Origin: Haematococcus lacustris
Taxonomy: Eukaryota; Chlorophyta; Chlorophyceae; Chlamydomonadales; Haematococcaceae
NCBI GenBank assembly: GCA_030144725.1
Contig: JASKMD010000008.1
Span: 7,584,110-7,648,109, forward strand
Length of the DNA: 64,000 bases
Reading direction: 5' to 3'
Part shown: positions 21,559 to 31,324 of the stretch, one piece after another
Numbering within the stretch: position 1 is the stretch's first letter
Layout: every line of letters starts with the position of its first letter
Position numbers and translations under genes: made by a program
Notes under the pieces: model-generated
Told to the model about the DNA's origin: nothing
The model's input: only the letters and a program-made list of their open reading frames with translations
Database searches by the model: none

Positions 21559-22208
21559 CTGCAACACACAGCGTGTCGTGCAGGCAGGCTGGTGTCGTGT
21601 CCATGACAGTCACACTGTCTGGTGTGATTGCTGTACAGGACGCAAGTGCCCCCGCTGAGGTGTTGAGCTAAACATGGCCCCTGACCACCTGGTGTACAGT
21701 GCGGTGTGCTTGCACAGCTGCCTCCCTGGCTCTCTGTGGATGGATGCGCAAACCATGCTCGCTCAAGTGTCTCAAGGTGGAAGCCAATGACCACCCTGGG
21801 GCGTGGATGTTGACATGGCTTGTTCAGCCCACATCGCCTGACAACACACTTGAAGTGAATAGAGGCTGACACCCCACCCAGCAAGCTGAGTCAGGCATAG
21901 TCAGCGAGGTGCCCAGGTGCATGTGGCTCAAGAAGAGTTCAGCAGGATTTTGTGACCCTCACATAAACATTGCCATGCAGGTGGCTGCAGGTGGCTTTGG
22001 TCCATCACTTCAGCTCCAATGTATGGGGAAGGCTACTTAGACCCCTATTGAGCTGGTTGCGCCTGGCCCTGACTGCTGGGCATGTTTGATTAACACAACA
22101 GGCTCCCTGACTAACACTGCGAGTGAGTGAGTGGATTACACTGTCTGTCTGCAGTCCTGTCCACCCTCAGCCAATCTAGATGGTGTTTGCTTATGATTTC
22201 CCATAGAT

Positions 22209-22262
22209 ATGACCAAGGACACTGAGGCAGAGCAGGCAGCTGAGGCCCCCAAGAGTAAGGAC
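22209..22262 (+). pseudogene. Possible Fanzor linker scrap
   Basis: TEAEQAAEAPKSK resembles the linker of remnant 4 (TKAEQAAEPTPLARG), then the sequence jumps straight into the dispersed repeat at 22290. It is too short to be sure. Confidence 0.3.
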
Positions 22263-22289
22263 TTAATAGTCAACAAGGGTATACCTGAC

Positions 22290-22757
22290 TACCCACAGGT
22301 CAACACCTTGACATGTCTTGCGTGGATGTTTCAACATGAGTGTGGTGTGACCCTGCCTATCATGAGGCACGCGTTGCTGCTCTGCTGGTGTAAAGGTGAC
22401 CTGATCAGCAGCTGTTGATGGCTGCAGGTCATGTGCACCCACTTGGTGAAGCACGCCGGCCATAGCGAGCTGGCTCTGCACCAGGCAGGCCTGAACCAAC
22501 CTCAAGATGTCCCAGGTGAGCACCTGGCAAGCCTGGGATGCCATGTGCCTGGGCTCCATATGATGGAGAGATACCAGCTCTGCGGCCTACATTCACATTT
22601 GAACTGGGCGTGCTGTAAAGCCGAGAAGGTAGACATGAAACCTGACATTGCATGTAGTGTCGAATAGAGGCATGTGCGACTGCCACTGCATTTGCGATGC
22701 GGTCTGCTGCTCACGGTTTCTTACAGTACTTACCAGCCTGGGCAACAGGATAGCCTC
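22290..22757 (+). repeat. Dispersed repeat, inverted copy of 529-1050
   Basis: See 529-1050. The core gacatgtcttgcgtggatg is at about 22312. No gene is supported. Confidence 0.65.
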
Positions 22758-22917
22758 CCACGTACTCAGTCATATCGCAAACCGCTTCCGCGACAGACGG
22801 GTTGCTTCCGCGGGTTGCGGGTTTATGGGCTCAGTGCATATTCCTTTGCAGCGAGAGGCAGCGTCATTTGCTCAGACAAACCTGCATGTTGACCAAGATT
22901 TGTGTCTTACTCGGGCG

Positions 22918-23020
22918 TTCCCAACATGGGGTTGGTAATGTTCATGCAAGTACTCTATCAATACTGCACTGTTTTCGATAGCGTTTGTCACATTGGCAGC
23001 CGTAACTTATTCCGCGTAAT
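22918..23020 (+). repeat. Dispersed repeat, direct copy of 56308-56408
   Basis: About 100 bp containing gataagcg-type and cacattggcagc motifs (tcttcatgcaaatactctc at the second site) occur at both places with roughly one change in eight. It is non-coding. Confidence 0.65.
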
Positions 23021-23189
23021 CTGACCATCAGCGCTAGCCATTGGAGTCTTTGCTCGCGTACTGCCACATGTGCCCGCGAACAAATCACATCGGCGAGACG
23101 GGTCTCCTTGGCACGGTGAGCCGCATCGCTGTGGCCCCATCTACCTAGCGTAGTGAGCTGGTTGTGCACACATGGAATGTCCGGCTGAC

Positions 23190-23490
23190 ACCCAACGCGA
23201 TGCCTACCGAGCGTGCAGGGCGCCTAGACGGGGTGAATGAAACATATATTCCGCCGAATACAACATTTGGGTCGGCGCACACTAAGGTATCACCGGGTTA
23301 CACCCCCCCTCCTCCACTGTGTCCTCCACTGTGTTGCACCCGCTGCATCACAAGAAAATGGCTACGAAATCTTTGTTCCTTACCCATTGGCGCACCTGTT
23401 GAAACAAACCGCACAACAAACAGGCCAGGCCTCGTTCAGTTTGACAGCTTCAAAGTTACATCATCATCACTAGGCTGGTTCAAGGCCACG
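23190..23490. repeat. Dispersed repeat, direct copy of 1-310
   Basis: See 1-310. Together with 22290-22757 it shows that the window start and this region are rearranged relatives. Confidence 0.7.
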
Positions 23491-24386
23491 GCATGCAACG
23501 ACTCACCATGCCCGCCCCCCCTTTACCTATCATTGCAGGAGCCCACCTCATTGAGCCTGACCACCACCTCCCAGCCCTTCCCCTCGCCCCCTCCCCAAGC
23601 CCACCCCCTCCTAGCCCACCCCTCCCAGCCCACCCCTCACAGAGCACCACTGTGGGGTGGCTGTTGAGCTATGAAACTTTGCACGCAGGTGGATGGCATG
23701 TAGGGGAGTGTAACTCTGAGAGGAGCCGAGTCAAAACTCAGTCATGGTGTGGTGCTGTGTGACTGACTGCATGGCTCTGGCCTTGAGATCGGCTAAGGGA
23801 GTTGGGGGTCACAGACCAAAGTGAGCGTTTGGCTTATCTGAGTATGAGCGTTTGTAACACTGTTCTAGAGGAGCTTAACCTAGTAAGTAGCATACTGTAA
23901 ATCAAAATGGTCGAGCTGTGGCATTGCCCTCCAGGTATGGGGAGGAGGTGGGCTCAGTGTCACATTTCCGCAACCGCTTTCCGATTCGACTGCTGCTGTC
24001 GACGCGCATGCTCGTGTAGAGCAGCCTAAGCGATGCGGGCGGTCGTAGCGATGACTGCATGCTCCGCAACGGCTCAAATTTGAATCACTAACTTTGATGC
24101 TTTGCTGTGCACGGCCTACTGACTAGATAACTATTCTGGATGGGTGAAAGGTAGCTGGCCGGGTTGGCTACATTGTGAATCATCTAGCATATTATTTGGC
24201 GCAGTGAGTGCAGAGTTACAGCCGTCCTACTACCAGGGGTCGGTTTCCTGTCATTTTTAAACAGTTGGGAACACCTGAGTCTTACCCATATTGTGAATTC
24301 GGTTGACACCAGCGTGCACACAAGGGGGGAGTGCTGCATGGGTCGCGGACCTGGGTCTGATGACAGCTCGAATGGGGGGGTGCACA
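23491..24386. other. No gene seen
   Basis: This is about 900 bp with a Pro-rich plus frame over a pyrimidine tract (23560-23640) and no recognisable domain, repeat partner or RNA. The last 40 bp match the flanks of other Fanzor remnants. Confidence 0.4.
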
Positions 24387-24799
24387 CTACTGTGCCTCAG
24401 CAGGCTCCTGCTGCAGGGCCTTGGGTGGCTTGTCTCCCAGCCGCTTGTAGCCCAGCTCTGGGTACTCCTTGCCCTTGGCTGGCAGCTTCACCTGCTCTGG
24501 CCACCAGCACAGCTCCAGTAGGCGCCACCTGCTCTCCCGGATGCGCTGCATGTTCAGCGCTGCATTGCAGTCCCTGTCCAGCCACCTGCCTGGCTGTGGA
24601 GCTGGCTTTGGCTTGGCAGCCCTGTCTTTGCCTTGGCCTGTACCTCTGGCGAGCGGGGTGGGCTCAGCTGCCTGCTCAGCCTTGGTGCGCTTGCTGCGCT
24701 TGGCCGGCAGGGGAGTGCTGGGCTCAGGCTCTGGGGCTGATGACTGTGTGGCTGCCTGGCTGCTGCATGGGGCCTGTGGGGGCTTGCATGGGGCCACTA
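24387..24799 (-). pseudogene. Fanzor/TnpB-like remnant 4, C-terminal part
   Basis: On the minus strand WCPVVAPCKPPQAP leads into a linker with an NLS-like PAKRSKRTK and PAPQP, then RuvC-III GRWLDRDCNAALNMQRIRES and a tail ending at the stop at 24387. It is the C-terminal end of the same gene copy whose RuvC-II part is at 29040-29412. Two hAT-type elements (24808-27759 and 27768-29031) separate them. Without the insertions the join falls within WCP/VVAPC. Among the remnants it keeps the best RuvC-III motif (RDCNAALNM). Confidence 0.82.
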
Positions 24800-24807
24800 C
24801 TGGGCAC

Positions 24808-27759
24808 CAGGGTTCGACCCCCCGTACGGGGCCCGTACTTTTGACCCATTTTGGCGAGGGCCCCCGTAACTGGGCCGAAGGCCCAGTACGGGGGCCCGTG
24901 ATTTTCAAAAATTTGGTTACGGGGGGGAGTTCACGGGCTATCTACGGGCGCCTGTTATTCTCAGTGGCGCCCGTACATTTCTGCCATCTCAAACCTAACT
25001 CACGGCTGCGTTATGGGAAAGCCAGGCAAGAGAGTAAGGCAGACTCCGTCGGACCAGCGGCAGATGACAATTCAGATGGCGCTTGGTGGGTACCATCGCA
25101 TCGTTGACATCTTCGACGTTGACATCTCCGCGTTCACATGTTAACTTCATGTTAACTCCTTGAACGCGCAGACCACGCAGCCCGCAATCCCACCTTCCCA
25201 GACGAAACTGGCCTTGTCAGCCCAATGCGCCCACCAAGCCAATCCCCTTCCAGCCCAGCCTCTTCGGCTCCGTCCACCCCGCAGCCAGTGGACAGCCTTA
25301 GCCCAGACGATCCTATTCTCATTGACCAAGAGCCAGCACCTTCCAGCATCCGCAGAGGCCACAAGACCGCAATGACTGAGGCTAAGCAGAAGGACTTGCA
25401 AGCGAAGTACCCATGGTGCAGGTTCAGTGGCGGATGCAACGAGAAAGGCACCCCCCAAGCCCACTGCTCCACTTGCTTGGAGCACAAGCCCAACTCGTCC
25501 CTATTCGCAAAGGCGAGTGGTGGTGGTGGGGCTGTGACGTGTGAGGCGGAGCTGGCCCAACACGCCAAGAGCAAGGCCCACTCAGAAGCCATCGGCATGG
25601 CACAGCGTGCTGGGGGGGGTGCCGGCTCCATCAAAGCAGCTGTGAAGGCTGCAACAACAACAGTGGTCCAAGGCACCTACCGCCGCATGGTGCTGGCAGC
25701 CCTCTTCATGGTGTTGTGGGGCCATTCAGCCATGTCCTTTGCAGCCCACCTCCAGTTTGCCACTCACAGTGGGGCACCAGCTATGCCGCATGACTTCAGT
25801 GCCACCCGTTACTTCAATGCCGCCCTTTACTCTATCAGCCAAACCCTCCTCACTCAACAGCTTGCAGCTGTACGAGCCAGCCCCTATTTCAGCTTGTTAG
25901 CTGACAGCAGCACGGACGTGGGAACTGAGGACCACCTGCTCCTCTACGTGCGCTATCTGGAGCCATCGTCCTTTATCTACCACACCTCTTTCTTATGCGC
26001 TGTCAAAGTGGTGGGGGCCACATCTGAGCACATCACAGCTGTCATACTGCGTGTGATTGACACCCTCAGCCTAGATGTCGGCAAGCTTGTGGCTTTCTGC
26101 TCTGATGGTGCCAGCACCTTCATGGGGGCTCACAATGGGGTCATTGCCAAACTACAGCAACAACATGTCAGCTACATGGTTGGTGTGCATTGTGTTGCAC
26201 ACCGCACAGCACTGGTGGTGGGGGATGCCTTTCGTGTGAGCCCCCTAATGCAGCAACTTGATAGTGCCTTCAAGGGGGTACATAGTTTGTTTGCCAAGTC
26301 CCCCAAGTGGCAGGGCAGGTGGGAAGCTTTTGCCAAGCCATTGGGTGTCACACTGCTGAAGTTCCCCATCTTCAACCGCACTAGGTGGTTTAGCAGGGCG
26401 CAATGTGTCAGTGTGCTTGTAGCCAACTACCACACTCTCCTCCGCTTCCTCAATCTACACCCTGAGTGGGCAGTGGGCAGGAGCTTGTTGATCAGGCTGC
26501 AGAAGTTCCGCACCCTTGCTGGTGTGCATTTGTTGCATGACATGATGCAACCACTTGAGCAGTTAAGCAAGCTGTTCCAGAGTGATGCTTTAGAGCCTCA
26601 CATGCTTGCCTCTCATGTGGCTATTGCCAAGGCAGCCCTAGAGCAGCTTTTCATCAGGTCTTCGTTGACAGCATGCACCAGCTTTGTTCGCATGAGGAGG
26701 ACTCTCTCTAGCGCTGGTGCATGGGCTGTCAATGGTGTTTCTATCTCAATAAGAGTAGGGGGCGTCAAACTGTCAAGCATGCAATCATCCTTTAGGTCAT
26801 TGGCACAAGCTGTCCTTGGTGAGCTAGATCAGCGCTTTCCCTCAAGCATCCTTAATAGTTTTGCAATCTTTGTGCCACGCTCCTATGTTGGCATGGTCGC
26901 CGCTGAGTTGGTTGCTTATGGCCAGCAAGAGCTGCAAGAGTAGGTCAAGCACTTCTGCAATGCAAGTCAGAGGCGGCAGTTGTTTAGGGTGGAGGGAACT
27001 GCTGGTGTGGCTCGCTTGGTCCAGCAGCTCACTTTCTTCAAGCGTGAGATGTGGAGGGTTGTCCAGGCCAATCGTAGTGTCACATTGCAATCAGCATGGG
27101 TGCAGTTGATGGAGGTGGGGTATGTGCACTTCCCATTGATGATGCAGTTAGCTCAGGTCATGCTCCTCGTGCCATTGCAAACTGCAGTGGTTGAGAGAGG
27201 CTTTAGCATCCACCGCATCATCAAGCACCGGCTCACAAACCGGTTGAAGCTGGCCACTGTTGACTCTCTCATGCGCATCAGGCTCATTGGGCCCAGCAAG
27301 CATAGCTACCAGAAAGAAGAGGCTTTGATTGCACATGCAGCGAGTGCTATGGATGAGATCTTGAAGTTGAAGGCAGCGGGGAAGCCTGAGGGCATCCTAG
27401 CAGCTCTATTTGAAGCGGCACTACCACTTGAAGTTGAGCAACCTAATGTGCCCCTAGACCTAGAAGGGGATATGGAGGAGGTAGAATCTTTATGGGGGGA
27501 AGAGAGCGAGCAAGAAGAGTGCGATCATGAGTCAAGTGATGAAGTGGATGAGGCCTTGTTTGGCACGGAGGCAGGTGTTGTCCCAGAGGACACCTTTGAA
27601 GCCTCCTTGTTAGCTGCTGTAAGCTAACATGCCTCTTCCAAGCCGGCCGCAGGCCGGCAAATTTTTTTGGGGTATGAAGAGTGTATAGGGTCCCCGTAGT
27701 TTACCCTGACATCAGTTAAGGGCGCCCTTAGACTAGGTATTACCAACTGTCGAACCCTG
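24808..27759 (+). mobile_element. hAT-type transposon hAT-1
   Basis: This 2952-bp element has terminal inverted repeats CAGGGTTCGAC and GTCGAACCCTG and an 8-bp target duplication CTGGGCAC at 24800-24807 and 27760-27767. It carries an almost full-length transposase frame on the plus strand. A GC-rich palindrome-like stretch (cccgtacggggcccgtac and relatives, 24828-24960) lies next to the left end. Confidence 0.93.
25225..27627 (+). pseudogene. hAT transposase with one in-frame TAG
   Basis: A single plus frame of about 800 codons is interrupted only by TAG at 26941-26943. Both halves (25225-26943 and 26944-27627) are in the same frame. The order is a Cys/His N-terminal finger (WCRFSGGCNEKG, CSTCLEHKPNS, HAKSKAH), a catalytic core with LLADSSTDVGTEDHLLLYVR (first Asp) and AFCSDGASTFMGAHNGV (second Asp), GVHCVAHRTAL, and the C-terminal dimerisation region VPLQTAVVERGFSIHRIIKH with an acidic tail. 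It resembles the ZNF862/DUF4371-like branch of hAT. The start at 25225 is the first ATG of the frame; an upstream exon is possible. One nonsense change suggests recent decay, or rarely readthrough. Confidence 0.85.
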
Positions 27760-27767
27760 CTGGGCAC

Positions 27768-29031
27768 CAGTGTTTTTTTTGTTTTTCAGGACAGCTGGCT
27801 CACTGGCGATCGCCCACTGTGGCTTACAAACCAAGGGCTCGATGCCTCAAACCAATACAAGGCGCGCTGCGAACGCTGCAACAAGAGCTTCAACTGCAAC
27901 TTGCATACCACCACCTGGTGCTGACCTGGGCTGGTGCTGACCTGAGCTGACAGCCTTCACCAATGTGGCAGGACCTGGCAGCTGCCTGGTGTACAACGGC
28001 TCTGGCCATTTGGCATTGCAGCCGCATGGGAGTGGCAGTATGATAGTGCAATCAGATGAGGCTGACAGTGACAGTGAGGATGAGGAGGAGGTAGGCAGCA
28101 GGCAGGCAGCAGCAGACATGGAGACAACATTTGGTGAGAATGAGGAGGAGGAGGAGGAGAAAGGCAGTGAGCTAGGCAGTGAGCCGGTGCAGCTGTACGC
28201 CATCCCCCCAAAAGGGCGCCGGGCTGCTTTAGTGCCAGCTTGTGACTTCCAGCAGCATGTCGACAGTGCCAAGCAGGAGCTGGCAGCAACAGCAGATGCT
28301 GTGGTACGTGACCTACACAACCGCTTCCTCCCACCGGAGCATGCCAAAGGACTGGCTGTTGTGTACGCCCACTACTGGGACAAGCAGCCCAACGATGAAG
28401 ACTTCCTTGAGCGCCTGGCCATTGTCAAGGCCCGGTACTGCATGGACGCGACCCTGGCTGACGGCCAATTGGCGCCAGCCTTGTTGGACCAGCTAAAGCT
28501 ATCTGCCCAGCAATCAACATTTGTGGAAGTCATGCGCTGCCAAGCTGAACACCGTGTGGAGCTAAGCTCAGCAGCAGCCAACCCAGCCAAGGAGACCACC
28601 AAGCTGTGGCGCTACCTGGCTGGCCAACCCATCACCAAGGCTGACATCTTGGAGTACATCAAGCTGGCAGAGCTTGCTCTGGTCATGACACCAGGCTCAG
28701 TGGAGGAGGAGCGCATGTTCTCAGCCATGGCTTACCTCAAGGATGACACCCGCAATAGGCTGCAAGAGTGCCACTTGAATGTGTGCGCCCGTGTCTTCAG
28801 CAGCAATCAATTTGATTTGGACACATTCCCAGATGAGCGTGCCATTAGCAAGTGGCTGGATAACGCTGCTGTGCGTGGGCGCTACCCGCCTTTGATTGGG
28901 CCAATTGCTTTTATTTTTGTTGTGCGCTATGGGGCCCAATAGGGTCGCGCTATGAACATGACAGTCCCAATCTGAGCCATGACACTTTGTGCTATGAAAT
29001 TGGAAAGAGGCCAAATGAAAAAAAAACACTG
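27768..29031 (+). mobile_element. hAT-type deletion derivative hAT-2
   Basis: This 1264-bp element has terminal inverted repeats beginning CAGTGTTTTTTTT. It lies directly after the right target duplication of hAT-1 and is followed by another CTGGGCAC (29032-29039). It keeps a Cys finger (ARCERCNKSFNCN at about 27860) and the C-terminal dimerisation domain but lacks the catalytic core. Its ends differ from hAT-1, so it belongs to another family. Confidence 0.88.
27965..28942 (+). pseudogene. hAT dimerisation-domain fragment
   Basis: The 325-residue plus frame is acidic at first (runs of Glu and Ser), then has a helical region and the hAT C-terminal dimerisation motif: ELALVMTPGSVEEERMFSAM, DDTRNRLQECHLNVC. 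The RNase-H-like catalytic core between finger and dimer domain is missing, so it cannot transpose by itself. It may be a spliced minor exon product or simply an internal deletion product. Confidence 0.75.
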
Positions 29032-29039
29032 CTGGGCAC

Positions 29040-29412
29040 CACATCAGGCCCCGCACTGGCTAGTCACGCTGCTGGCTCCAGGCTGGACGCAGTAGGCGAA
29101 GGTCCACCTGCCCTGTTGGGGCTTCTAGTCTCCAGGCCTGGTGGGCTGCTCAAGGTCTAGCTGCTCCTCACAGGGCTGTTGACCATTCAATGCTGAGCTG
29201 ACCCAGCTGGTGCGGTGCTCATCCACAAGCACCACCCTGCCCCGACGCTGGTCTGTGCCCCTGGGGCAGCACACCACCTTGCAGCACGCCCGCAGCACCG
29301 CATCAGCACCCCAGTCTCCCCCAGTGCCAATGCCAGCTGCACCAAAGAACACCACCAGCTGCTTGGCACGCTGGTGGCGCTTCATGGACAACTCCGCCAT
29401 GTCCTCCTCCAA
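29040..29412 (-). pseudogene. Fanzor/TnpB-like remnant 4, RuvC-II part
   Basis: A minus-strand exon begins after an acceptor (gctgcag) at 29412. It reads SMKRHQRAKQLVVFFGAAGI, a Cys-rich stretch, GRVVLVDEHRTSWVSSALNG, QQPCEEQLDLEQPTRPG, stop, KPQQGRWTFAY, frameshift, RPAWSQQRD, stop, PVRGLMWCP. DEHRTS corresponds to DEFRTS of the full gene, preceding what in TnpB is the zinc ribbon. Here the CxxC pairs are not present; single Cys residues remain in QPC and WCP. It continues in 24387-24799 across the two hAT insertions. Confidence 0.8.
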
Positions 29413-29463
29413 CTGCAGCCATGCACACAAGGCACACACGATGGGTGACATGGTGGCACATGG

Positions 29464-31324
29464 TTAGGCATGGCACAGTCAACCACTCTTTCGCTTGACG
29501 GCCAACCCACCACATCTAAACACATAACCCACCCACCCACCCTGACCTTAACACAATACACCGGTCACTAGACAGCCGTCCCAGGTATGAACAGCTGCAA
29601 CCCTGCTTATCACTCCCTCCCAGCCCCAACCCCTTGCACTCCATTGCAGCTCCCCATGTTGATCCGTAGCCGCTGGTCAGCTCATCTATGGCGGAGGCTG
29701 AGTCGCAACAAGGCAGGAAGTTGTATCAGGTGCAAATTCTGCATCATGCTTTATACCAACAGGAACCACCCCACATCAGCTTGCAGCAGGTACTACTGCA
29801 GTCTTTGGGCCACCAACCTCGCCCAGGCCAGTCTAATGTGTCCAGGTACATGTCCAGGTCGGAGTCAACAGACATCACCCAGGTATCTTGTGGTGTGGCA
29901 GGAGGATTACTATGGTGGTCAGCTGTTCTACCTCCCTCCGGCTGTGGGCCAGTGCCCTCTCCAGCAGGGTCAGTCGCTTCGCCATGGAGGCACCTGCTGA
30001 GCTGTGGTGCCGGATGCTTGCTGCATGCAAACAGTTCGGAGAACAGATAACACATCCCTCTGCGCCTTAGTAGGGTTAGGCGTCACGTGCTGCGAAGCTA
30101 TCTTGTAAACGGTCATACGTACATGTAAACTAAGATAGCTTCGCAGCAGCTGGCAGTCAATGTTGCCATAGGCCACCCACCCCCTTAGTCCTCTGGTAGT
30201 CAGCCGGCACCAAGTGCTCGACATGCACTCATCACGAAGGTGCGGAGCGTGTGCCATGGACCTGCAAGGTGACATGTGTGACCTGGGCTATCTCGCCTTG
30301 CACAGTGGTGCCGCGCACGTTAGGCTATGTCCCGGCGCAGTCGATCTGACGTAGTCGATAACGTTTCGAGGACATATTGCATGAGCTTCGCTCACTTTGA
30401 CGACTGGAGATCGTGAACGAGACCTATCGTGTCCTTAATACATAAGTAGCTTAGCAACTATCTTTAGCAGCGTCATCTGCAGCAGCCAGTGTAGGATACT
30501 TCAATGAACACAAGGTGTCTCTGTGCCGCTGCAAAGGGTCGCCAAGGTTTGCCTTCTGCGACAGACTCTCTGCCAGCCGTCTTTAGTGCTATATCTACGA
30601 CCAAATATGGCATATATAAACAATGCATAATAATAGTAGTCGTTGTTCTTCATGACCCGCGCGCATGCATTTGCGTAACGCTTCCTGGCTCACCACACCC
30701 CGGCGGACGCGTACGCGCTGTGACTGACACGCTGTGCGATTGGCTCTGTGATGCTTCGGATGCTCGCAAAGTTCGGCCCACCACTAAGACAGCTTACGAG
30801 GAGACGGTGCAGCAGTGTGTTGAGGGGCAGACGAGTACGCTGTCCGCACGCGCATTGCCTTTTTAGGGAGGCAATCGTACCTGCTCCTCGCGCTTTGACC
30901 GTAGGGAGTTCAACAAGTCCACGCTGCAGTGCAGCTGTTGACGCCGGAGCGGTTAAAGACTACACTAGCAAGCACACAATTTGCCCCAGGTCCGGTAGAG
31001 AAGATGCTGCGCCGCTATGACGCTCCATGGGGTGTCGCCCTTATTGGCACATTTCCCCAGGCAATACGTTGTCCCCATGCTTACAGCGACCTCCTCATGT
31101 AACCTCAAGCAGACTGACCATCAGGGTGTAGACCCCACTAGCTGTATGGCTGCTGCTCTGGGACAGCTGCTGCTGCGTATATGCATGATTAGGCTGCTTT
31201 TGCCCCATGGTACCCCTCTTGCCTCACCCCACACTGAACCTCATCACGCAGTGCCCACCCCCACCAGCATGCCCAACATGTCCAATCAACACTCTGCCCA
31301 TGGTGTGCACTGGGTGTGTTGCAG
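29464..31324. other. No gene seen; includes hairpin at 30088-30148
   Basis: This is about 1.9 kb of unannotated DNA upstream of the hydrolase gene. Short open frames on both strands lack domains. The first exon(s) of the hydrolase should lie in the right-hand part. An ATG at 31003 opens a short frame but its splice phase does not fit the exon at 31325, so I do not join it. Confidence 0.4.
30088..30148. repeat. Perfect 17-bp inverted repeat (hairpin)
   Basis: Arms tgctgcgaagctatctt (30088-30104) and its exact reverse complement (30132-30148) flank a 27-bp loop. The loop contains gtaaac twice. It is not followed by a T-run. Confidence 0.92.

Noticed and set aside
21559..21613. Start of the ZC2HC1-like protein at 21613 (MTVMDTTPACLHD)
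   Set aside because: A good acceptor (gttgcag) precedes 21558 and the upstream residues look like intron translation. The true start is probably in an upstream exon.
31003..31100. First exon of the hydrolase (MLRRYDAPWGVALIG)
   Set aside because: It is attractive as a targeting peptide, but the donor at 31098/31099 gives a phase that does not match the exon at 31325. Not joined.
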